A DNA stretch of 5,978 bases from NCBI GenBank assembly GCA_035306605.1, contig DATGNR010000050.1. One strand, 5' to 3'. How positions within the stretch are numbered: position 1 is the stretch's first letter; every line of letters begins with the position of its first letter. The notes beneath the pieces are model-generated. The model ran no database searches, was not told the DNA's origin, and saw only the letters and a program-made list of their open reading frames with translations. The position numbers were made by a program, and so were the translations under genes. This stretch comes from Xanthomarina sp035306605 (GTDB lineage: Bacteria > Bacteroidota > Bacteroidia > Flavobacteriales > Flavobacteriaceae). Shown here piece after piece: positions 1-4,806 of the stretch.

Positions 1-388
1 TCTGAAGGAATGTAGAACGTTTACAAGAAATAGAAGCTGCTAAAGTCAAAATTCAAGACGTCAAGGATTTTTCCATGTTGTATGTTTTTTTATAAAGACA
101 ATAGGAGGGTGTGGTAATAAGTGACTAATCAAAAAGCACTCAATATTGACTACTTATTATTCTTTAATTACTTGGAGCCTTAACATGCATGCTAATTTTA
201 AATTCATGACTGTCATTTCAAATTTACGATTTTCAATTTTCTTTAAGATAATATGTTTATACTAAAATCTATTATAAATCAGTCTTCCTAAAGGATGTTT
301 TATTAATAAAAAAAGCCAAATTATAGAATTTGGCTTTTGAAATATGTTCGAATTCAAATTAACCTGATTCGATATATTGATAATTTAA
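1..388. other. Intergenic region with no supported gene at the left edge
   Basis: This AT-rich stretch carries no open frame that I can defend as a gene. A 26-codon open segment at 6-92 on the plus strand, stop at 93-95, contains a charged helix-like stretch (ERLQEIEAAKVKIQDVKDF). It has no start codon and begins after an in-frame stop at 3-5, so it could be the frameshifted tail of a gene lying to the left, or chance. The only clear signal is the terminator hairpin at 311-338. Confidence 0.5.
304..338 (-). terminator. Rho-independent terminator of the yceI-like gene
   Basis: Positions 311-322 and 327-338 form a perfect 12-bp stem (AAAAGCCAAATT with AATTTGGCTTTT) closed by the four-base loop ATAG. 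Read on the minus strand, the hairpin is followed by seven consecutive T residues, the classic intrinsic terminator layout. It starts about 50 bp beyond the stop codon of the minus-strand YceI-family gene. The plus-strand side ends in only four T, so termination in that direction should be weaker. Confidence 0.85.
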
Positions 389-973
389 TTAAAATTTCAA
401 ATCTACAATTATATCAAATTGGTCATAGATTGCTTTGTCCTTGAGATCATCAAAAAAGCTTGTAGATCCATATCTTACATCAAACTTTGATCTGTCAATT
501 TTTAAAGCTGCATTCGCTTTATTCCCATTAACGGATAGATTAAAAGTTACACTTTCTGTTATACCTTTAATTGTAATATCTCCGGTTACTTGATAAGTGT
601 TCTTTCCTGTCGATTTTACTTTTGTAAAATTTAAAGTTGAAGTAGGGAATTTTTCAACTCCAAAAAAATCATCTGATTTTAAATGCCCTTCTAATTTTCC
701 TTTATACTCTCCTTCTAAATCAGTAACAGTAATTGTAGACATATTTATAACGAAAGAACCTCCTACTAATTTTTCTTCCTTAAAATTAAGGTGACCAGAC
801 TTTAATGTTATAAGTCCTTCGTGCTCTCCAGTTACTTTATAACCTTTCCAAACGACCTTACTATCCTCTACTTTAATTTCTTTTTTATCTCCTTCTATAG
901 TAGTAAAAGAAAACGTCATAAATGCTACTAAAACAATTGCTGCTACGTTTTTAATTGAATTTTTCATTTTCAT
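389..973 (-). CDS. YceI-family secreted lipid-binding protein
   Basis: A 194-residue protein with an N-terminal signal peptide (Lys-rich start, hydrophobic core about residues 9-23) followed by one complete YceI domain (about 34-194). Visible family marks are W42-K-G-Y-K-V-T-G with H51-E-G; the strand GGSFVINMSTITVTD at 71-85; HLKSDDFF at 97-104 followed by P110; GDITIKGITESV at 131-142; and DRSKFDVRYGS at 160-170. YceI proteins are lipocalin-like barrels that bind isoprenoid or other amphiphilic lipids, and the family is exported. The ligand here cannot be told from sequence. The stop is followed by a strong terminator. The gene lies 98 bp downstream of the Crp/Fnr regulator on the same strand, so co-transcription is possible but the gap also leaves room for its own promoter. 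The start could be codon 3 (at 967) instead of codon 1. The family call is firm; the physiological role is open. Confidence 0.93.
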   Translation of the reverse strand: MKMKNSIKNVAAIVLVAFMTFSFTTIEGDKKEIKVEDSKVVWKGYKVTGEHEGLITLKSGHLNFKEEKLVGGSFVINMSTITVTDLEGEYKGKLEGHLKSDDFFGVEKFPTSTLNFTKVKSTGKNTYQVTGDITIKGITESVTFNLSVNGNKANAALKIDRSKFDVRYGSTSFFDDLKDKAIYDQFDIIVDLKF

Positions 974-976
974 CCT
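965..976 (-). promoter_or_regulatory. Possible ribosome binding site favouring the second ATG of the YceI gene
   Basis: On the minus strand AGGA (976-973) overlaps the first ATG (973-971), which is too close to serve it. The same AGGA lies five bases ahead of the second in-frame ATG (967-965), a workable Shine-Dalgarno spacing. The protein would then begin MKNSIKN and be 192 residues, with an equally good signal peptide. Shine-Dalgarno use is weak in Bacteroidota, so this is suggestive only. Confidence 0.35.
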
Positions 977-1071
977 TTTTTAGTTTTTTAAAATTATGGT
1001 ACAAATTTCCAACATATTGTAATTATAGAAAATGAAGTAGTTTATGAAATAAAGTTAAACCAGATTAACCT

Positions 1072-1656
1072 TTACTGCTCATGACTGATTTGACTTTTAA
1101 TTTTGCTTAAAAACTCTTTGGTTATACCTAAATAGGAAGCAATCATATATTGTGGTACACGTTGTTCTATTTTAGGATAGGTTTTCTTGAATATTTGGTA
1201 GCGTTCCTTTGCGGTAAGGCTGAAGTTTCTAATAATTCTTTTCTGGGAAGCCACAAAAGCGCGTTCTGTAATCTTTCTGAAAAGTCTTTCCAGTTTAGGG
1301 ATTTCTACGTATAATTCTTCTAAATTATTATAAGAAAATTGGAAAAGTTGAGTGTTTTCTATGCATTGTACGTTAAAATCAGCAGGGTTTTGAGTGATAA
1401 AACTTCCAAGATCGGAAGTCCACCAATCTTCAATAGAAAATCCTATAATGTGTTCTTGTCCTTCTGCATTCATATAGAAAGTTTTTGTACATCCAGAAAT
1501 GATAAAATTGACGCTTTTACAAATATCTCCTTGTTGCACGATATATTGATCTTTAAGATATTTTCTTTCAACCAATTTGGAAAATAGCAAGTTTTCTTCT
1601 TCTGAAGTAAGGGTAATATAATTATTTATATAATCTACTAAAGGCTTTTTGTTCAT
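1072..1656 (-). CDS. Crp/Fnr-family transcriptional regulator
   Basis: A 194-residue cytoplasmic DNA-binding protein. Residues about 20-115 form the cyclic-nucleotide-binding-type beta-roll: Y38-I-V-Q-Q-G-D44 and F51-I-I-S-G55 match the usual 'G-[DE] ... ISG' turns. Residues about 115-145 form the long dimerisation helix. Residues 166-188 form the C-terminal helix-turn-helix (RVPQYMIASYLGITKEFLSKIK), close to the Crp-type 'IAxYLGITxExLSRI' pattern. The phosphate-binding cassette with the Glu and Arg-Ser that contact cAMP in E. coli Crp is not recognisable around 76-97, and there is no N-terminal cysteine cluster for an Fnr iron-sulfur centre. The effector is therefore unknown and is probably not cAMP. 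It sits just upstream of the YceI-family gene on the same strand, which makes that gene a natural candidate target. ATG at 1656 is chosen because it gives the normal family length; no Shine-Dalgarno is visible. Confidence 0.92.
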   Translation of the reverse strand: MNKKPLVDYINNYITLTSEEENLLFSKLVERKYLKDQYIVQQGDICKSVNFIISGCTKTFYMNAEGQEHIIGFSIEDWWTSDLGSFITQNPADFNVQCIENTQLFQFSYNNLEELYVEIPKLERLFRKITERAFVASQKRIIRNFSLTAKERYQIFKKTYPKIEQRVPQYMIASYLGITKEFLSKIKSQISHEQ

Positions 1657-1705
1657 GGTTATTTTATGCTAGTGTCTAAAATTTTATCTTGTTTATTTGA
1701 TATGC

Positions 1706-1717
1706 TATAATATTATA
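1706..1717. promoter_or_regulatory. Perfect palindrome TATAATATTATA upstream of the Crp/Fnr gene
   Basis: A 12-bp perfect palindrome lies 50-61 bp upstream of the regulator's ATG. It contains TATAAT when read from either strand, so it could be a -10-like element or a dimeric regulator site used for autoregulation. In such AT-rich DNA a 12-bp palindrome can arise by chance, and no matching -33 element is seen. Confidence 0.2.
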
Positions 1718-1787
1718 AAGCACTGGGTGTAATTTAGTGAATAAATTATGGATGGAAAATTAGTAAGTTTTTTTGATATTGGTCTTC

Positions 1788-2210
1788 CTAAGATGAAAGG
1801 ATTTCTATTACCAAAATCAAACCACTAAGTTCCTTCGTTAGTCCTAAAAAGTTAAACTTAATCAGATTGCCTCCATAATTCTCTAACCCTTCATCAAATA
1901 CATACTTTTAGAACCCTAGATCTCTAAGCCTAATAAATCTTTTAAAAGCCTGTATTCCAATCTATAATGCTCATATCGATATTGAAAATAAAACAATATG
2001 TCATCAGTAAAAAAAATATTAATTATATGTTAGTCAGAAAAAAATATTCGCATGCGATTTACTAAACGAAAAACATCTCCTTTGTTAAATAATTATTTAC
2101 ACCGGTAATAACAATTACACCAGATAGAGCTATTACGTAGGGACTATTTCTGCTTTTTCGCAGGTAGTTTTATCAATTAAAAAATCATAATTGATTCTAA
2201 AATCTTTCAT
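1788..2210 (-). pseudogene. Possible decayed minus-strand gene or genes of unknown function
   Basis: Reading the minus strand from 2210 gives consecutive short open segments in shifted frames. 2210-2133 encodes 25 residues beginning MKDFRINYDFLIDKTTCEKA. An overlapping frame down to about 2062 includes SPYVIALSGVIVITGVNNYL. 2029-1916 encodes 37 residues including RYEHYRLEYRLLKDLLGLEI. 1907-1788 encodes 39 residues including YVFDEGLENYGGNL and GLTKELSGLILVIEI. Their amino-acid make-up looks protein-like rather than random AT-rich translation, and they follow in order on one strand. I recall small flavobacterial hypothetical proteins that begin much like the first segment, but this is from memory. 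The segments need not belong to one ancestor. Chance open frames of this length are expected at some rate in AT-rich DNA. Confidence 0.25.
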
Positions 2211-2337
2211 TGTTTAGTGTATACAACTTATGTAACGCAACGAGTTTCATTTTTAACAAAAAATAATAAAAAACCAGTTTTTATGTTATAATAATAATTA
2301 TACGTTATCTATAGAATTCATCCTTAAAGCCTTTAAT

Positions 2338-2871
2338 ATGAAAAACTATATTTTATTATTCACTATCTTACTATTGAGAGTTCCTAATTGTTTAGGACAA
2401 GAAGTTAAGATTGGAAGTTATACTTTAGCCGCTCAAGACTCGAATTACATAAACTTTACAGGTGTGGGCACAGACGATTATACACTTATAGAAATTTGGA
2501 ATCAAAATACGTGGTTAAACTACTTAAAGTATAAAGATGACGAAAACTATAGTCCTATAAGCAGTGTAAAAGGTAGATGTTATAACCGAACGTTTAATAA
2601 CCTAAAAAATGTAAGCCCAGGAGTTTATATCTTTAGGGTAGTATACCATTACAATTCTCCTGATAAAAGGGAGGAACATATAAAAACATTAGACACTAGA
2701 AATCTAAATTCACAGAATAAAGGGCAGTTAGATTATATACCAAAAACTATATCGGTTAATGGCTTTGTTTTAACGAGTGTTAGTCCATACGTTTTAGAGC
2801 TAGTGAACCAGTTTATTCAGAGAGTAGCGTTGTATCAATTTGGGAGAAGAAGCAATGGGATTTATATTTAA
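2338..2871 (+). CDS. N-terminal open frame of the split secreted protein
   Basis: This is what a gene caller would report: 177 residues starting MKNYILLFTI, with signal peptide and first repeat intact. Only about residues 1-151 look authentic; the last 26 residues (from LELVNQF onward) are out of frame relative to the second repeat. If expressed as is, it would be an exported one-repeat protein with a nonsense tail. The start at 2338 is the first ATG in good position before the signal peptide, and no Shine-Dalgarno is visible. Function unknown. Confidence 0.6.
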   Translation: MKNYILLFTILLLRVPNCLGQEVKIGSYTLAAQDSNYINFTGVGTDDYTLIEIWNQNTWLNYLKYKDDENYSPISSVKGRCYNRTFNNLKNVSPGVYIFRVVYHYNSPDKREEHIKTLDTRNLNSQNKGQLDYIPKTISVNGFVLTSVSPYVLELVNQFIQRVALYQFGRRSNGIYI

Positions 2872-3113
2872 AAACAAAAGACGAAAAACATCAGCCTGTT
2901 TATAAAAAACATAGAAAGAACAATTCGGAAGATAAATTATCTACAACTATAGATGTAATTCCAGGAAACTATGTCATAATTATAGAACTAACTGATAAAG
3001 AAACAAGAGATACAAAAACTCATCAAAAAACAATTAATACAGAATTAGGAAAACCCAAGGAAATGCATGGTGATGGTTTTAGCATTAATTTTACCCCTAG
3101 TAAAAATAAATAA
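2338..3113 (+). pseudogene. Secreted two-repeat protein of unknown function, split by a frameshift
   Basis: The first frame (2338-2871, 177 codons) has a signal peptide: residues 1-20, hydrophobic core YILLFTILLL, likely cleavage near LGQE. It then has a repeat unit with IW at 53-54, W59, Y62-L63-K64, K66-D67 and P94-G95-x-Y97. After about residue 151 this frame turns un-protein-like and stops. The -1 frame from 2793 stays open to the stop at 3111-3113 and repeats the same pattern: IW at 2838-2843, W at 2856, YLK at 2865-2873, KD at 2877-2882, then PG-x-Y and ending THQKTINT versus the first copy's EHIKTLDT. The break falls at the T-run 2792-2795; one extra T would restore a protein of about 258 residues. 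No known domain is recognised. The sequence suggests beta-rich extracellular modules. It may be a true mutation, a phase-variable state or a sequencing error. There is no lipobox: the only nearby cysteine, C18, is preceded by P-N. The CDF gene converges on it. Confidence 0.75.
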
Positions 3114-3254
3114 TTTGAAATACAAATATTTATTAAAAAACTTCTTTGGAATTAAAGCAAAATTTGAAAATGGTGTGGTGTCATTGTATTCATAAAGTTT
3201 GGGATTAAGGTCGAGTAATCCATCAAGTTTTCAAAGGTCAATTAATTACCCTTT

Positions 3255-4124
3255 TTAGTTATCCGGTTCTACATGTATTAAAACATGTCCTAAACTTGGA
3301 ATTTCACGTCGTAAGTAATCCTTGAGGTTGTGTGCTATATCATGCCCTTCCTTAACGGTAATTTCTCCGTCAACAATTACGTGTAAATCAACGTGATATT
3401 TCATTCCTGCTTTTCTGATAAAACATTTTTCTGTTCCAACTACACCTTTAACTTTTATAGATTCCACTCGAATTTCTTCTAATAAGTCATCATACAGATG
3501 TTCATCCATAATTTCACCCAAAGCTGGTCTAAAAATTAAATAACTATTGTAAAGAATAAAAGCAGAAGCGAATAAAGCCGCCCAATCATCGGCTGTTTCA
3601 AATCCTTCACCGAATATTAAAGCGATAGAAATTCCAATAAATGCCATAATAGAAGTTATGGCATCACTTCTATGGTGCCAAGCATCTGCTTTTAGGGAAG
3701 AACTATTGGTTTCTTTGCTTTTTTTGAGAACTATCCTAAATGAGATTTCCTTCCATAAAATGATACAACCTAAAACAATTAAGGTCCAAGGTTCAGGGGC
3801 TTTATGTGGTGTTTGAATATTTTGAATACTTTCGTAGGCGATAATAGTTGCTGAGGTTACAAGAAAGGCAACTACCAAGAAGGTAATTAGGGGTTCAATT
3901 TTTCCGTGCCCGTATGGATGATTTTCATCTGCTGGTCGTTTCGCATATTTTAACCCAAAAAGAACAAGCAAAGAAGAGAAAACATCGGTGGTTGATTCTA
4001 TTGCATCGGCAATTAGTGCATATGAATTACCAAAAAATCCTGCAAGCCCTTTTATTAAAGCTAGACTAATATTGCTAACTAGGCTAAAATATGTCGTTCG
4101 TATTGCAGTTTGTTCGTTTTTCAT
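3255..4124 (-). CDS. Cation diffusion facilitator (CDF/FieF-type) metal exporter
   Basis: A 289-residue inner-membrane protein of the CDF family, which exports divalent metals such as Zn, Fe, Mn or Co by proton antiport. About six membrane segments can be seen: roughly 12-31, 34-58, 79-100, 113-132, 155-172 and 180-197. They are followed by a cytoplasmic metallochaperone-like domain (about 210-289). By comparison with E. coli FieF, transport site A is E43, D47, H150 and D154, with Glu where FieF has Asp45. The loop site is D66, H69 and H73 (ADENHPYGHGK). C-terminal ligands are probably H248, H261 or H265, H284 and E286. Length is normal. It stands alone on the minus strand, converging with the split secreted-protein gene. 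Its 5' region carries a short hairpin at 4158-4171. The family is certain; the metal cannot be assigned. Confidence 0.95.
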   Translation of the reverse strand: MKNEQTAIRTTYFSLVSNISLALIKGLAGFFGNSYALIADAIESTTDVFSSLLVLFGLKYAKRPADENHPYGHGKIEPLITFLVVAFLVTSATIIAYESIQNIQTPHKAPEPWTLIVLGCIILWKEISFRIVLKKSKETNSSSLKADAWHHRSDAITSIMAFIGISIALIFGEGFETADDWAALFASAFILYNSYLIFRPALGEIMDEHLYDDLLEEIRVESIKVKGVVGTEKCFIRKAGMKYHVDLHVIVDGEITVKEGHDIAHNLKDYLRREIPSLGHVLIHVEPDN

Positions 4125-4157
4125 TTAATTTTTCATCTTGCCAAAACACAAGAATAA

Positions 4158-4171
4158 ACTCCCTTAGGAGT
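4158..4171 (-). promoter_or_regulatory. Short hairpin or operator-like dyad upstream of the CDF gene
   Basis: ACTCC (4158-4162) and GGAGT (4167-4171) form a 5-bp dyad with four bases (CTTA) between, 34-47 bp upstream of the CDF start codon on the minus strand. It could be a leader hairpin or a repressor site for metal control. No known metal-regulator box is matched. Confidence 0.25.
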
Positions 4172-4201
4172 ATGTTTTAGTATAATTGGTTAAGTGATTT
4201 A

Positions 4202-4257
4202 TTTGTGAAATTTAGTGATAATATTAGAATTCTAACGCCTTGTTTTGTGAATTTTAG
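4202..4257. repeat. Direct repeat TTTGTGAA(A/T)TTTAG flanking a 12-bp palindrome
   Basis: TTTGTGAAATTTAG (4202-4215) recurs with one mismatch as TTTGTGAATTTTAG (4244-4257), 42 bp apart, which is four helical turns. Between them lies the perfect palindrome TTAGAATTCTAA (4224-4235). The arrangement resembles a protein-binding region, possibly for CDF control since it lies 78-133 bp upstream of that gene. AT-rich composition makes chance occurrence possible. Confidence 0.35.
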
Positions 4258-4360
4258 ATTGTAAATTAATCTTATATCAATCTTTCTACAATTTATAGAA
4301 TTGTTGTTTTGAGCTACCTAGCCCCAGTCTTAATAAACTTTAATATAACTTCATTCGACT

Positions 4361-4504
4361 CATCGGTTCACTGTATTAATTCTATATAATTACAATCAAA
4401 TTTAATCACAAAAACAACCACAACTCTTTTGTTAACAATGTTTTATATTTAATTCGGTTACCTGTGTTAAATATTAAAATAGTGAACCGAATAGTGAACC
4501 GATG
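4361..4504. repeat. Inverted and tandem copies of TCGGTTCACT
   Basis: ATAGTGAACCGA occurs twice in tandem (4479-4490 and 4491-4502). Its reverse complement appears at 4361-4372, so CATCGGTTCACT and AGTGAACCGATG (4493-4504) make a perfect 12-bp inverted pair enclosing 120 bp. A degenerate fourth copy, TCGGTTACCTG, lies at 4454-4464. The GC content of the motif stands out from the AT-rich surroundings, so this is unlikely to be chance. It may be arm-type sites for the neighbouring recombinase, a regulator array, or the ends of a small miniature element; no target duplication is seen at the outer edges. Confidence 0.7.
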
Positions 4505-4546
4505 CCTATGGTTTTAGATGGTTTTATTTGATAATGTATGGAAATG

Positions 4547-4580
4547 AAAAAGCCGATAAACATAGTGTTTATCGGCTTTT
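4547..4580 (-). terminator. Strong intrinsic terminator, probably of a tRNA gene
   Basis: 4548-4562 pairs perfectly with 4566-4580: a 15-bp stem (AAAAGCCGATAAACA) with a three-base loop. On the minus strand five T residues follow the stem, against four on the plus strand, so minus-strand termination is favoured. No plus-strand gene reads into it nearby. It lies about 24 bp beyond the tRNA-3'-end-like sequence at 4604-4615 on the same strand, which is where a tRNA terminator would be expected. Confidence 0.85.
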
Positions 4581-4603
4581 GGTGGAATTTGGTGAATTCC
4601 TAG

Positions 4604-4615
4604 CGGAGAAAGAGG
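4604..4615 (-). other. Displaced 3' end of a tRNA gene (probably tRNA-Ser): candidate attL
   Basis: Read on the minus strand, 4615-4604 is CCTC TTTCTCC G. That corresponds to four bases of a T-stem 3' strand, a seven-base acceptor strand and a discriminator G. Bacteroidota tRNA-Ser genes, as I recall them, end in such a sequence (T-loop, CCCTC, TTTCTCC, G). Homology stops at 4616, and no T-loop TTCGAAC follows, so no complete tRNA is here. A tRNA 3' tail followed by its terminator on one side and an integrase gene on the other is the usual signature of an integrated element's left junction. The match is short and was made without a search. Confidence 0.4.
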
Positions 4616-4665
4616 AACTAACCAGCACCTTTCCCATTCATCACCCACTTTCTCAAAACCTCCCG

Positions 4666-4688
4666 AAACCCTTGTAAAACAAGGGTTT
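4666..4688. repeat. 10-bp hairpin AAACCCTTGT-AAA-ACAAGGGTTT
   Basis: A perfect 10-bp stem with an AAA loop, followed on the plus strand by one more T and CC. It lies inside the putative element, 50-70 bp from the junction and about 120 bp ahead of the recombinase ATG. It could act as a terminator shielding the recombinase from outside transcription, or as a structural part of the attachment region. It has no long T-run immediately after the stem, so it is not an ideal terminator. Confidence 0.5.
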
Positions 4689-4742
4689 TCCTATTTTTAG
4701 TAATTGGTTTTTATTAAGCAAAATATGTATAAATATAGCAAT

Positions 4743-4763
4743 TGTGGGGATAATGTGGGGATA
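4743..4763 (+). promoter_or_regulatory. Direct repeat TGTGGGGATA x2 in the recombinase promoter region
   Basis: TGTGGGGATA occurs at 4743-4752 and again at 4754-4763, period 11 bp, so both copies face the same side of the helix. They end 43 bp before the recombinase ATG and just upstream of the possible -7 box at 4770, where a -33 region would be expected. A G-rich perfect 10-mer pair in this AT-rich DNA is unlikely by chance. The likely role is a binding site for a regulator, excisionase or the recombinase itself. Confidence 0.5.
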
Positions 4764-4769
4764 GTTTCT

Positions 4770-4777
4770 TATCTTTA
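4770..4777 (+). promoter_or_regulatory. Possible Bacteroidota -7 promoter element of the recombinase
   Basis: TATCTTTA matches the Bacteroidota -7 consensus TAnnTTTG at all but the last base and lies 29 bp ahead of the ATG, giving a plausible leader of about 20-25 bases. A TTG-type -33 element at the right distance is not seen; the direct repeats occupy that place, which would fit an activator-dependent or repressed promoter. Confidence 0.3.
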
Positions 4778-4806
4778 TACTACTCACTTTTAATAATTTA
4801 TACGCT

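Larger units (their letters stand above)
1657..2337. other. AT-rich intergenic region, mostly without genes
   Basis: About 680 bp separate the divergent Crp/Fnr gene and the plus-strand secreted-protein gene. Local GC is very low; the line 1981-2040 has 10 G or C in 60. No open frame of normal gene length exists on either strand. Two things stand out: the palindrome at 1706-1717 near the Crp/Fnr start, and a series of short minus-strand open segments at 1788-2210 that may be a decayed gene, entered separately. No repeat, RNA gene or convincing promoter could be defended in the rest. Confidence 0.6.
4125..4806. other. Repeat-rich intergenic region between the CDF gene and the recombinase
   Basis: No gene is supported here. 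It contains, left to right: a small hairpin (4158-4171); a direct repeat flanking a palindrome (4202-4257); inverted and direct copies of a TCGGTTCACT motif (4361-4504); a terminator (4547-4580); a tRNA 3'-end-like sequence (4604-4615); a second hairpin (4666-4688); and a direct repeat just ahead of the recombinase (4743-4763). Such density of short repeats next to an integrase fits an element boundary. Confidence 0.7.

Noticed and set aside
6..95. Helix-like 26-codon open segment at the left edge as the end of a gene
   Set aside because: It is preceded by an in-frame stop at 3-5 and has no start codon; without sequence to the left it cannot be supported.
597..794. Plus-strand open frame of 65 codons
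   Set aside because: It is antisense to the conserved YceI-family gene, whose domain motifs are clear, and has no recognisable features of its own.
1339..1587. Plus-strand open frame of 82 codons
   Set aside because: It is antisense to the Crp/Fnr-family gene and is a by-product of that gene's codon use.
1748..1828. Plus-strand open frame of 26 codons (MDGKLVSFFDIGLPK...)
   Set aside because: Too short, no ribosome binding site or context, and it overlaps the more protein-like minus-strand segment at 1788-1907.
2785..2800. Programmed -1 ribosomal frameshift in the split secreted-protein gene
   Set aside because: No X-XXY-YYZ slippery heptamer is in the required frame at the switch and no strong downstream stem is visible, so a one-base deletion or read error is simpler.
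3202..3221. Inverted repeat GGATTA ... TAATCC between the convergent genes as a terminator
   Set aside because: Only a 6-bp AT-rich stem with an 8-base loop and no T-tract after it; too weak to call.
4361..4504. CRISPR array
   Set aside because: The repeats are only 10-12 bp, occur in both orientations and are not separated by uniform spacers; no cas gene is present.
4544..4603. Small open frame of 19 codons beginning MKKPINIVFIGF
   Set aside because: It is simply a translation of the terminator hairpin; the hydrophobic sequence comes from the inverted repeat.
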